A stretch of 64,000 nt of DNA from Microplitis mediator (taxonomy: Eukaryota; Arthropoda; Insecta; Hymenoptera; Braconidae): assembly GCF_029852145.1 (NCBI RefSeq), contig NC_079973.1, positions 4,030,001-4,094,000 of the forward strand. Reading direction: 5' to 3'. The notes beneath the pieces were generated by a model. The model did not search any database. It was not told where the DNA came from and saw only the letters and a program-made list of their open reading frames with translations. A program made the translations under genes and the position numbers. Shown here one piece after another: positions 1 to 9,807 of this stretch; positions within the stretch are counted from its first letter, which is position 1; the number at the start of each line of letters is the position of its first letter.

Positions 1-624
1 AAAAACACATACAGAAAATTTAATCCGCCGTGTGGCTGAACACGTGGAAAAAGTTTAATAATAGATCTTTAAGCTATAAACACTTGGAACTTTGAAAAAT
101 ATGTGGAGCCCCACTACTAGACCATTACTAAAAATTTATCATTTTTTATAATTAAGAGAAATATTTAATACAATTTCTATTTACCCAGAAAAAATGATTA
201 CTATTATAAAGATAAATTTAAATAAGAGAAATGACGGACTTTGTTGTAGATAAAAAAATGACAAAAAAAAAAGTTATCAAGCCTGAAATTTTAAATGTAA
301 TGTTTACCTTCATAAATTTAAATGCCATGTGACATAAGAGTGAAAAGATTGGCGTGAACAGAAGTAAAATTAGAATTACATAAGACAGAAAACAAACAAT
401 TAAAGAAAAAAAAAAAAGATAAATTTAAACTTAATAAGATTTCATATCAGTGACACTCAAGTGAAGACAAGAGATTATTATCTTGAAATAGTGATAAACG
501 TCAAGGTAATAATATTTATTTAGAATAAAATCTGACAGAAACTGCATTAATGTAAAACCAGTCAACGGCGGCACACATCGTTGAGTATATTAAAGTATAC
601 ATATATATATTTGTATTAATTAAA
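1..624. other. Non-coding AT-rich stretch upstream of the first phosphatase
   Basis: I see no ORF, repeat family or RNA gene here. It should hold the promoter and 5' UTR of the phosphatase that starts at 625. If brahma continues to the left, this stretch is also brahma intron. Confidence 0.5.
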
Positions 625-2833
625 ATGGGAACGAATCAAGATATTGAAGAATACTTTGAGTTTGCTAAACAACTTGCACTGCAAGCAGGCGAGGTATGAT
701 ACTAGTCTTACATTCAATTAAATAAATTTATCTTTTATATATTTTGTATAAATATGAAACACTAATAAATATATTTCTATTTTAATTAAATATTTGAAAA
801 TAAATATAATCAATTTTTTTTTTTAGATTTTGAAAAATTCTCTCGATCGTGAAAAAGTTGTTCACATCAAAGGAAATTATCGAGACCTGGTTACCGAACA
901 AGACAAAGCTATTGAAAATATATTGATATCAAACTTATCGAAAAAATATCCAGATCACAAGTAAGAAATTTTTTATTCTCCATATAAAATATCAATATTT
1001 TTATCGCGGCGCCCAAGTACTTATGTAGTCAGCGTAAACTTTAAATACGAATTTCTAAAAGTACTTTTATTTCGAATTTATTATTTTTTTTCAATTGAAA
1101 AAAAAAAATTTTTTTAAATATGTATTCAACGAATTCGGAGTGATTACAATTTTTTATTCATTCTGATACTTGGAGTTCCGGAGTTAAAAAAAAATTTTCT
1201 CTGCATACGGAGTAAATGAGGAGTTTTTTTTTCAGCGGAGTAATTTCGGAGTGATCTGGATTTTATTTAAATTCACATTCACTCCGATTCGGAGCTTTAA
1301 TATAACAATGAACTCCCCTTCGGAGTAAATTATGCACCTGAAAATCTAAACGTTTTTCGTGCAGCGAAAATGAAAAAATTTATGTAATTTGACTACTTAA
1401 GGGGCAGTTGGAGGTGGTCTGCAATTTTTAGTTGACATACTAACACCTATGCGAAACATTTCAAAAATGTAAATCCCATAGATTTTCTATTTTTCATTTT
1501 ATGCTTTTATTTTTGTTCCGCGAAAAACGTTCGGATCTTCAGATACATAGTAAATTTTACTGTATCTTTTAAATAAAGTTTGTAATTTTGGTTTTAAAGA
1601 TTCATAGCTGAAGAATCCCACAACAAAAATGAGCCATTAGAATTAACAGACGCACCTACATGGATTATTGATCCAATTGATGGTACAGTGAATTTTGTCC
1701 ACGGATTTTCACAATGTTGTATATCAATTGGTCTGGCCATAAACAAAGAAATACAACTTGGAATAATTAACAACCCACACCATAACGAACTATTCACAGC
1801 TAAAAAAGGTCAAGGCGCATTTTTGAATGACAAAAAAATCAGTGCATCGAATATTAAAAAATTAGAACTGGCTTTAATAAATCTTGAACCCAGTCTACTC
1901 AAGTGGGGGCCTAAGCGTGACATAACACTAGGTCGAATTGAAGCGCTGTCACAAGTCGCCGATGGGTACGTAAATAATTTCTTTAATTGTTACATTTATA
2001 ATTTTGATTGAGTCATTAACTAATTACTTATGTAATTAAAAATTTTATTTTCAATAAAGAGTTAGAAATGTTGGGTCAGCAGTAATGGGATTATCATATG
2101 TTGCAAGAGGTATTATTGATGCATTTCACATGGATCATTTACATCCATGGGATGTTGCAGCTGGATGTCTATTAGTTAGAGAAGCTGGTGGTACTGTGAT
2201 CGATAGTAAAGGTAACAAATTATTAATTATAATGATAAATTCATAGGGAGGTGGACAGTAAATTAAAATTTACAATTTAATTTTGATCATATAATCAAGT
2301 TGCTGAAGAAGTCCCAATAAAGGGACGAAACGTCCAATTTATGGTCTACATTAAATTCTAAATTTCAATTTACTGTCCACCTCCCTATGAATTTATCATA
2401 TTATTGAGTTGATGGACACGATTTTAAATTAAATGTAATTATTAATTAATAAAAATATTTATGATCCTGAAGTTAACAGACATCTCATAATTTTTGAAAT
2501 TTTTTTCCAAACGATAAATTATAAAAAAAAGAAAACTAGAAATATGCACATACAGAAAATTTAAAAAACTATAAGTGCAATTTTTTAAAATATTTTTTTT
2601 TTATAATTTATCATTTAAAAAAAAATCAAAAAATTATTAAACGTCGGCTAACTTCAGTATCGTAATTATTTAGTGGTTTAATAAATAATTATTTATATTT
2701 AATAGGAGGAAATTTTAATATTATGAAGCCAATGACGTTAGCAACTGGAACGGAAGCACTTGCAACAGAAATATCGAAACTGATAAATGAAACTGATCTT
2801 CAAACACAACGTCGACGACTCAAGAGAACATGA
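625..2833 (+). CDS. Inositol monophosphatase, copy A (5 exons)
   Basis: Hydrolyses inositol monophosphates to free inositol in the cytosol, feeding phosphoinositide synthesis; Mg2+-dependent and lithium-sensitive in the family. Coding exons read 625-693, 827-960, 1600-1965, 2060-2211 and 2706-2833; all junctions are GT/AG, phases agree, and the product is 282 aa (human IMPA1 is 277). Metal-binding motif 1 is visible as WIIDPIDGTVNFVHG, motif 2 as HPWDVAAG followed by REAGG, and the upstream Glu loop reads AEES where most members have GEES. The start at 625 gives MGTNQDIEEYFEFAKQLA, matching the usual N-terminal helix. Introns 2 and 4 carry transposon copies (1130-1550, 2233-2398, 2461-2663). 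A paralogue follows 420 bp downstream on the same strand, so the pair arose by tandem duplication. Confident in the family; which copy is the true IMPA1 orthologue is not decidable here. Confidence 0.93.
1130..1335. repeat. CGGAGT-family repeat in intron 2 of phosphatase A
   Basis: Dense in the motif ACTCCG and its complement CGGAGT, with phrases such as CATACGGAGTAAATGAGGAG. The same phrases recur at 3485-3925, 48255-49330 and 60740-60890, so this is a dispersed element. Confidence 0.75.
1332..1550. mobile_element. Inverted-repeat element, CCTGAAAATC type
   Basis: Left end ATGCACCTGAAAATCTAAAC and right end near GTTCGGATCTTCAGATACAT are imperfect inverted repeats. The ends resemble the hairpin at 57542-57624, suggesting one family. 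No coding capacity. Confidence 0.5.
2233..2398. mobile_element. MITE with a perfect 32-bp terminal inverted repeat (intron 4 of phosphatase A)
   Basis: Positions 2233-2264 and 2367-2398 are exact reverse complements (begin TGATAAATTCATAGGGAGG). The centre contains a small stem, GTCCC..GGGAC, followed by GAAACGTC. It is 166 bp long with no ORF. Perfect ends suggest recent insertion or gene conversion. Confidence 0.85.
2461..2663 (+). mobile_element. CTGAAG-family MITE copy
   Basis: Begins ATGATCCTGAAGTTAACAG and ends near CGGCTAACTTCAGTATCGT, about 200 bp, in intron 4 of phosphatase A. I take this orientation, with the GCACAT(G)TAGAAAATTT core on the given strand, as plus for the family. Confidence 0.85.
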
Positions 2834-3251
2834 ATTTATTTTAAGTAATTAATTAGTTATGTAGAAAATAATTTTAGTTTTAGAAAATAAAATATAAAAT
2901 TTCTGACTGATAAAAAAAAAAGTGTCAGAAGAAAAAGATTTAAATTTAAAAAAAATTGTACATAATTAAAAATTTAATTTTTTATTTTAATTGAGTTTTT
3001 GTGGTAATTTGGAATAAATAAATTGACAGTGAAGTTAAATAATAATTAGAATTGACATTACTTTCATATTCCCTACTACAATTGATTCTCTCACGGTCGA
3101 CGATGATGACAAGATCTTAAAGTAAATTATTAAATCTTAGTCAGCTACTACGAGTTGTTGGATAAACATCAATTCTAATAATAGTTACTAGTGTTTTTAA
3201 TAAAATAGATAAAAGGGAAAAAGTAATTGCAGTAACAAGTAGTTATTTAAA

Positions 3252-5820
3252 ATGGCTAAACACGATGAAGATTTTTACTACGACATTGCTATGAAATTGA
3301 CTCTTGAAGCTGGACACGTAACTTTTTTTTTTACTCTATTTTATGTTAATATAAATATCATTTACTTGTTTATTAATTAAGAATATATTCAAGTATTTAA
3401 TGAGATACTTTAGCAATAATTTATTGATAAATTAATATTATTATTATTTAAATTTAATGCATAAGATTATTAAACTGTTAAAAATTTGCGGAGTGAATGC
3501 GAATTAAAACTGAAGTGATTGCACTGTAAAAAGTCGGGAGCGAATTTGGAGTGATTACGGATTTTATTCAAATCCAAATTCACTCGGAGTCTCGGAGTTT
3601 TTAAAAGAAATCACTCCGCATACGGAGTAAATTTTACTTGGAGAGGATTAAAAAAACAGTCATCCGCTCCAGATTTAATCTGCGTTCACTCCGCAAATTT
3701 TTTAGAGTATGCGAAGCAGATGACTGTTTATTTATTCAATGACCTCGGAGTGAAATCCACTTCAAATGGGAGTTTATTTTAAAATTCCGAATCAGAGTGA
3801 ATGTGAATTTAAATAAAATCCAGATCCTTCCAAAATCACTCCGCTGGAAAGATAAATTTCCTATTTACTCCTTATGCAGAGTGATTTTTTTTTAAAACTC
3901 CGGCTCTCCGAGTGAATTCAGATTAAAATAAATGAATTAATTAAGTACTCAATTACGTACTGATTTTTTTCTTGTATAAATAAAAGAATATAAAAATTGT
4001 TACGTGCATAATTAATGATAACTTGAGAATTTAAGTGAATGTAAATATATAATAATTATTTTCAAGGTACTGAAAGGCGTGACATTTGCTAGAAAAACAG
4101 TGACAGAAAAACTTGGTGACTGGGATCTTGTAACTGAATATGATCGTAAAATCGAAGATATTATTGTAGGAAAACTGAAGCAACAATTTCCTAATCATAA
4201 GTAATTTATTAATCTTATTAGTTTAAGATTTAAATATTTTCAACAGCTGGATGAACTATCGTCTACTTTTTTTTTTTTTTAAAGATTTATTGGCGAAGAA
4301 TCGACGGGTAAAAATTTACCAGAGTTAACGGACGATCCTACATGGATAATTGATCCGATAGACGGTACAATGAATTTTATTCATAATTTCCCACAAATTT
4401 GTGTCGTCATTGGGCTGTCGATTAATAAAGAAATGAGAATTGGTATAGTCTATAACCCGATTCTTGATCAATTATTTACTGCGAGAAAAGGAAGAGGTTC
4501 CTTTCTCAATGGACGTCCACTAAAAACGTCGACTGTTGATGGTGTGTATAAATTTTTATACTTTAACCAGTGGCAATAATTACAATAATATTTTAGACAT
4601 TTCAAAATCACTTATTGCTATCGAACCAGCATTTATAAAAGTTGATGACTTAAGAGAGAAAATGATCGAGAGGATAAAATTACTTGGTAGTAAAACTCAC
4701 GGGTAATAAAATAATGAAATGAATTTTTTTTTATGAACAAGGGTCAAATAAATAGACAATTATATTTTAGAATAAGAACAATTGGTAGCGCAGCAATAAC
4801 TTTATGTCATATAGCACTTGGAGCTATCGAGGGTTATCAGATAGAAGGACCAGGAATTTCGACTTGGGATATTGCAGCAGCTTCTTTAATCATCACCGAA
4901 GCTGGGGGTGTTGTTATTGATCGCGTGACCGGTAATTGATTTTATATCACTCAATAAAATTATTATTTAGTTAAGATGAAAGACCTAGTACCCGATCACT
5001 CCATGTATTTGTATATATATTAGTTACCGGTGATTTCGGTGATACCGGTGATAGGGAATCACCGGGTGCTTAAAAAAAAAAATTTAATTTAGTCATAATT
5101 ATCATAATTAAAACGCCAATTGAAGCTATCTGAATAGTATCGATTTTGTATTTCAAAATGAAATTGTTAATTTTTTTTTTTTTTGCTAGCTTCAATTGGC
5201 GGTAATTTTGACTCGTCATAGGGTTTTGGAAAGCTTGAGGAATCAGCTTTGAAGATCTTAGTATAAATTTGAAAAATATTGAGCAGCTTACGAGTAATTG
5301 CACTTCTAGTGAAAAAGTAAATTTTTACATGTTAATTAGATGGGAAATTAAAATTAAAATAGCGACCTCTTAGAGTTGAGCTAGAGAGCCCATCTTTTGG
5401 GAGGATTTTTTTCTCGGCAACCACTAACGTTTCAGGGGGTGAGAGCGAAAAAAAAATTAAATTTTTTTTTTGAAGCACCCTAATATCTATATTTAGTAAA
5501 ATATATTAGATATAGATACACAAATATATGAGTGATCGGGTACTAGTTCCCTGATCGGGTACTAAGTCTTATTTTGTGAAAACAAATAAAGTATTAATTA
5601 AAAAAGAAGAGAAAAAATAATCAATTGCGTAATGACAAAGTCATCAACCCATCGGACATTGACATCAATTTATTTTTTTGTTTGATGTTTTGTTTTTTTT
5701 TTAGGAAATGATGTCAATATAATGAACCCACGTGCTATTGGCGCTTGTAATGTCAAAATAGCTAAGGATCTTAAAAAAATGATCAACGATGCTGACCGTA
5801 AAGTTGAACAACAAAATTAG
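3252..5820 (+). CDS. Inositol monophosphatase, copy B (6 exons)
   Basis: Same enzyme family as copy A. Exons 3252-3317, 4067-4200, 4285-4541, 4597-4702, 4771-4931 and 5705-5820 are phase-consistent and give 279 aa. Motif 1 is WIIDPIDGTMNFIHN after FIGEES; motif 2 is STWDIAAASLIITEAGG. The start is the first in-frame Met and gives MAKHDEDFYYDIAMKLTLEA. Compared with copy A it has an extra 55-nt intron (4542-4596) splitting the region that is one exon in A; intron 4 is also tiny (68 nt), whereas intron 5 is stretched by nested transposons (4980-5580). The proteins are clearly paralogous but diverged, with all metal ligands kept, so both are probably active. The end of its 3' flank takes part in a local duplication with brahma exon sequence (5826-6200 against 6241-6580). 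Confidence 0.93.
3485..3925. repeat. CGGAGT-family repeat in intron 1 of phosphatase B
   Basis: Several ACTCCG/CGGAGT blocks and inverted phrases (GACTGTTTATTTA, TCCGCATACGGAGTAAATT). Probably two elements in opposite orientation, or one long palindromic element. Confidence 0.75.
4980..5580. mobile_element. Outer TIR element (CTAGTACCCGATCA) in intron 5 of phosphatase B
   Basis: Left end AGACCTAGTACCCGATCACT and right end TGATCGGGTACTAAGTCTT are inverted repeats. The middle is occupied by a second element (5064-5482), so this copy is split. Confidence 0.8.
5064..5482. mobile_element. GGGTGCTT-family element nested in the outer TIR element
   Basis: Starts GGGTGCTTAAAA and ends TTTGAAGCACCCTAAT. 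It is a shortened relative of the 1.5 kb element at 16706-18193: it shares the stretch around GTTTTGGAAAGCTTGAGG, the phrase GCTAGAGAGCCCATCTTTTG, and the central self-complementary segment. Confidence 0.8.
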
Positions 5821-5929
5821 TTGTACTTGTAAATGATACTCCGATTAAAAAATAAAAGCACTGTTTTAAATTACTGGACTATTAATTATTTAGTAAAATT
5901 TTATTGGAAATTATTAGAAATTAAATTTT

Positions 5930-6143
5930 GTTACTAATTCCAAAAGGACGAATATTTTTTTTACCGCCAATCATTTTGTAGACTTATTTTGTAGCTAAAA
6001 ATTGAAAAAAAAAATTTCAGCTTTAGAATAAGTCTACAATTTGACTAAAAATTAAAAAAAAATTTTACGCTCTTTTGGATTTAAATTTAATGACTGAAAT
6101 CAACAGGACGTAGAAAAATTCAAGTCTTTTTGGAATTAGTAAC
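5930..6143. mobile_element. MITE, GTTACTAATTCCAAAAGG family
   Basis: Ends GTTACTAATTCCAAAAGGAC and TCTTTTTGGAATTAGTAAC are inverted repeats, with internal inverted segments GTAGACTTATT..AATAAGTCTAC. A larger relative lies at 27280-27684. Confidence 0.85.
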
Positions 6144-6283
6144 GTGAATTATTAAGAAATTATTTGAGGGCCTAAATTAGGTGGCACTTTTTGTGAGAAT
6201 TTCGTTGAATTCCAACCAAATTAATTATTTTTATAATTAATACCCCAATTAGAAAATAAAAATACTGTTTTAATTATAAGAAT

Positions 6284-6445
6284 GAATGTAGCAGACATCA
6301 GACAAATTTAAAATTATAAATAAATAGAGTAAATAATTAAAAAAATGCATTTATTAATTTAAAAATTTTTTGAATGCGCATTTTTAAAATTATTTACTCT
6401 ATTTATTAGTAATTTTAAATTTGTCTCATGTCTGGTGCATTCACA
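6284..6445. mobile_element. MITE, AGCAGACATCAGACAAATTT family
   Basis: Near-palindromic: GTAGCAGACATCAGACAAAT at the left mirrors AATTTGTCTCATGTCTGGTG at the right, with ATTTACTCTATTTAT inside. Other copies: 16552-18246 (split by an insertion) and 33218-33392. Confidence 0.85.
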
Positions 6446-6560
6446 CTCTTTTTTAAATAACTAGATTATTAATTATTTAGTAAAACTTATAATTGGAAAT
6501 TAAATTTATGGAGTCTGAAATAATGCAGGAGTTTTTTTTAAATTTTAATTAATAAATTAC

Positions 6561-6851
6561 CTGAGGGCCTAAATTAGGTGGCATTTGTTGTGGATGCGGT
6601 GGATAATTTTGTTGCTGAGGTGGCGGTTGTTGCGGTGGTTGTGCCATCGGAGGTCCTCCAGGTCCCGGACCTGGGCCAGGTAGTGGATGGCCACCAGGAT
6701 ACGCCTGGGTCGGACTGTGTGGATGATGCTGAGGTGGACCCATTGGACTTCCTTGGGGATTCGAGGGCGACGATGATTGTTGTGGTGGACCCATTGGACT
6801 CGGGGCTTGTGGTGGTGGCATTGGTGACGACTGAGGCGACGGACTCGCCAT
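6561..6851 (-). CDS. brm: Brahma (SWI/SNF ATPase), first coding exon only
   Basis: Encodes the disordered Pro/Gln/Gly-rich N-terminus of the Brahma chromatin-remodelling ATPase: 97 codons, starting MASPSPQSSPMPPPQAPSP and ending PPNLGPQ. The start at 6851 is the first ATG and matches the insect Brahma start as I know it. The exon ends in CCTCAG followed by GTAATT at 6560, a good donor, in phase 0. No QLQ, HSA, helicase or bromodomain exon is visible at lower coordinates in the window, so the rest of the gene must lie beyond position 1. Both phosphatase genes would then sit inside this intron on the opposite strand. An alternative is that this is a stranded duplicate of brm exon 1. A proline-rich N-terminus alone is limited evidence, but the string is distinctive. 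Confidence 0.75.
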
Positions 6852-7270
6852 ATTATTACGATCAGGCTCCAGTTTATGCAGCAGTCAACTCCTATTATTA
6901 ATCATCTGCTATTAATTTATCATCAGAACAATATTTACTTTATGTAAATATATATTTATAATTTATATTTCGTACTGGATTTTTTTTACGAAATGAATTT
7001 TCAATATGATGACGACATGATTGCGATATTTATAAGTTAGTTTATTTGATAACAATATAAGTGTACTTACTGGTTCAATTGTTACGCTAGTGTCGAAAAT
7101 TATAAATATAATTTTATTTTATCCATACGATTATCAAGTTTCACTCTTTTATTTTTGGTTGATAAATTAAATAACACTTTTCACATACTACATCACTTAC
7201 AACAAGCCATCGGCCATTTTGATTTCGGCTTCAGAACTTTCGGTTTCTCTCCTTGAGGGCGTTACCTACT
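6852..7270 (-). promoter_or_regulatory. brm: Probable brahma 5' leader and promoter region
   Basis: A plausible leader intron runs from a GTAAGT donor (7200 downward) to an acceptor near 6892-6893, joining a non-coding exon at about 7201-7260 to the ATG exon. The leader exon contains a short upstream ATG (ATGGCCGATGGC). The acceptor is weak, so the boundaries are tentative. Confidence 0.4.
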
Positions 7271-7394
7271 GGGCCATCAATTAAAGCGGGAAATTTGAAA
7301 ATCTAATATTTTAAAGTTAATGATGAGTGTAAATGTAACTGATAAATGGGAATTTTTAAAACTTTTGAATAAATGAATAAATTATTAAATAATT

Positions 7395-8240
7395 TGGTGG
7401 TAACGCAAACTTGGCGCGAAATTTAAAAATTGAAATTTAATAATTTTATTAAAATTCATTTGTGTCAATAGTTATATTAACTTGACTAAAAACAATGCCC
7501 TAAATTTTTTATTTTTCATTAATAATTTCTTAATTATTCTTATTACTCGCGCGGTAAATTTAAATATTTGAAAAATAAATTATTAGAAATTGGAGAAAAA
7601 TTAAAAATTGAAGTCAAAATAAAATGGTGGCAGAATATGTTAGAAAAAATTTTAAATGTTAAAAAAAAAACACGCAAGTGCTTGAACAAACCTTGGCGGG
7701 GAAATAATATGCAGAAGGGTGTCCTAATACACTTGGAGATTTGAATTAAATTGCTCCAAGTGTATTTCAGCTAAAAAAACTTCACTTAACTGCTATTTCT
7801 CCACCAGACGATGCCAGATGAGTTTGCTCAGGAACCTGGAAGAAATCAGCATCAGCCATCAGCAACACTTTGCACTAGCACTGAACACTTAACGACACCA
7901 CAGACACTTTGCACAATTTAAATTTTACAAACACTGTACAATTTAATTAAACAATAACTATAAGCAAAAAATTTTATGGATAATTACACGACGCCACTGC
8001 AATACTGTTTCAATTCAAACATACAAAAGGATCTGGACTACAACTGAAGTTGTCGATGATACTGACTGTCGCTATCGAACCGTCAGTTGATTACAAAGCA
8101 ATCGATTTTGCGATTTATTCGATCGCCTCTCCCCCACTTCAGCAAAAATTTGAACGTCGAAGACAGCGACGCGCAGTAACGTTAACTTGGCGCGGAATTT
8201 CAAAATTGAAATTTAATAATTTTATTAAAATTTGTTTGTG
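7395..8240 (-). repeat. 0.8 kb CGCGCCAAG repeat unit 1, inverted
   Basis: Reverse complement of the units at 10785-11560 and 11561-12256, very similar over its length. Bounded on both sides by AATTTCGCGCCAAGTT-like sequence in the same orientation. It contains an 11-bp stem hairpin (TACACTTGGAG..CTCCAAGTGTA) and a 25-codon micro-ORF starting MADADFFQVPEQTHLASS. This could be a non-autonomous transposon or a duplicated promoter plus exon; no transposase is seen. Confidence 0.8.
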
Positions 8241-8403
8241 GGCGCATTCTCATGAATTTATTTTGTGATAATTTTTTTTTGCTCGGAATTGGGTTAAAAT
8301 TATCTAAAATTACTTTTGTTTATTTAAATAATTAATTAATTACTTATTTTATCCGGATCAGTATAAAAAACTAAAATGTGCAAAATAATATATTTAAATT
8401 TAC

Positions 8404-8507
8404 CGCCGTATTTATTCAAACCAGCTGATTTCTCCTTCCAACCTACACCACGTGCGTACATTCCTCCATCATCATGAGCTCCTGATATATTTTCTTGTGT
8501 TTCATCA
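8404..8507 (-). CDS. Possible orphan coding exon, unknown protein
   Basis: On the minus strand the frame reads HDDGGMYARGVGWKEKSAG then LNKYG, and stops at a strong donor (GGCG|GTAAAT at 8403). The frame stays open about 50 codons upstream and the amino-acid composition looks coding rather than like translated AT-rich DNA. ATG at 8459-8461 could be the start (MYARGVGWKEKSAG). I do not recognise the protein and find no matching downstream exon before the brahma promoter. It lies head-to-head with the SAM gene, so it may be the first exon of a divergent gene or a relic cut off by the inverted repeat to its left. Confidence 0.35.
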
Positions 8508-8614
8508 AATGTTTTGTGAATAATTATATTTTAAAAAACAGCAACATTAACTAAACAAATAAAAAGTTACAGAAATAAAATAAAACTTGCAATAAAAACA
8601 GTAAAAAAAAAAAA

Positions 8615-9603
8615 ATGAATTTGCCAAGCGACGATGTTTTTGGCTTTACTCAGCAAACGGCGATGATACTTGAGGGTTTTAATGCCGGTGACTTGATACC
8701 AGAATTCAAAAAACGTAATATATCAACATCCGTATTATCTGAATTAACAAAAGATGATTTTATTACTCTGGGAGCTAGTGAAGAACTTGCTGATAATATT
8801 GTTAAAGAAATAGGTCCTAAATTACGTAAATCTAAGGCTCCACTTGCTGATTTATTTGACAATCCATCAAACCAGTAAGTAAATTAATTAACACCAACAG
8901 TAAATTTTAATAATAATTTATTTAAATTCAAATAATTTACAGATCAGAAAAAATAATTGAAATAATTAAAAATTCCCACCTACAACTAGGATTTTTACAA
9001 GCATTCATGAATTACAACCGCGTTAAATTGTCTAAAGAATCTTGTGATTTTATTATTGACCTGAACAAAAATACACGAGCTAGCCAGGCACTTTGTTTGG
9101 TAACTAAATGTGCTATTGAACAAATTAATAATCTTCAATTAGATCTACATCAATTATTAACGTCAATGAAAGGAGTAATTATTTTTAATTTATTTATTTA
9201 ATGCCAATATAAATTATGATACTGAAGTCAGCCGACGTCTAATAATTTTTGGATTTTTTTTAAAATGATAAATTATAAAAAAAAAATATTTCGAAAAATT
9301 GCACCTGCAGTTTTTAAAATTTTCTATTAGTGCATATTATTATTTTTTATTTTTCTTTGTAATTAATTTGTTGAAACAAAAATCCAAAAAATGTTAATTG
9401 TCTGCTAACTTCAAGGTCATAAATAACTTTTATGTTCATAGTAATAATTAATCAATGTATTAATTATTAATTAATTTTGTTCTTAGGCCGATACAACTAA
9501 AAACCAATCACATAAATACAAATTTATTGGTGGCATTGGTTTATCCATTTGTTTGATTGGGTCTTCAATATTTGTGATTAATATTCTTAAGAAATCTACG
9601 TAA
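8615..9603 (+). CDS. SAM-like, tail-anchored small protein (3 exons)
   Basis: Exons 8615-8874, 8943-9174 and 9487-9603 are in phase and give 202 aa. Residues about 15-65 look like a sterile alpha motif: ILEGFNAGDLIPEFKKRNIS, then LSELTKDDFITLGAS. The middle (about 88-165) is helical and charged. The last exon encodes one hydrophobic segment (FIGGIGLSICLIGSSIFVIN) flanked by Lys and ending ILKKST, typical of a tail-anchored protein of mitochondrial or ER outer membrane. There is no signal peptide. The start is the first ATG and directly precedes the SAM-like region. Intron 2 carries a CTGAAG-family MITE (9216-9420). The gene converges on IFT81 with about 200 bp between stop codons. I do not recognise a named family; the function is unknown. 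Confidence 0.75.
9216..9420 (-). mobile_element. CTGAAG-family MITE copy
   Basis: ATGATACTGAAGTCAGCCG at the left, GCTAACTTCAAGGTCAT at the right, in intron 2 of the SAM-like gene. Confidence 0.85.
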
Positions 9604-9807
9604 ATATTTAATAATCTCTTATTTAACTTATATATATATTTATATTCATAGATAAAAATCTTATTATTCAAATATTTTCCAAAGTTTGTATTTTTATAAA
9701 GATACTTAAATTAAAAAATAAAATAGTTTATTTACGAGTCAATTGTTTTATATTTTTATAATAATTTCCTGTTTATACTTTTACTATTAATTAATATAAT
9801 TAATTAT

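Larger units (their letters stand above)
5826..6580. repeat. Local tandem duplication spanning phosphatase B 3' flank and brahma exon end
   Basis: Left copy 5826-6200 and right copy 6241-6580 share ACTATTAATTATTTAGTAAAA-like sequence, the flank before it, and GAGGGCCTAAATTAGGTGGCA, which in the right copy is the 3' end of brahma coding exon 1. Each copy has its own MITE inserted. In the left copy the splice donor is destroyed and the exon sequence beyond about 30 bp is lost. Confidence 0.7.

Noticed and set aside
6578..6901. 107-codon plus-strand ORF opposite the brahma exon
   Set aside because: Antisense shadow of a low-complexity Pro/Gln-rich exon. The minus-strand reading matches Brahma and ends at a real donor.
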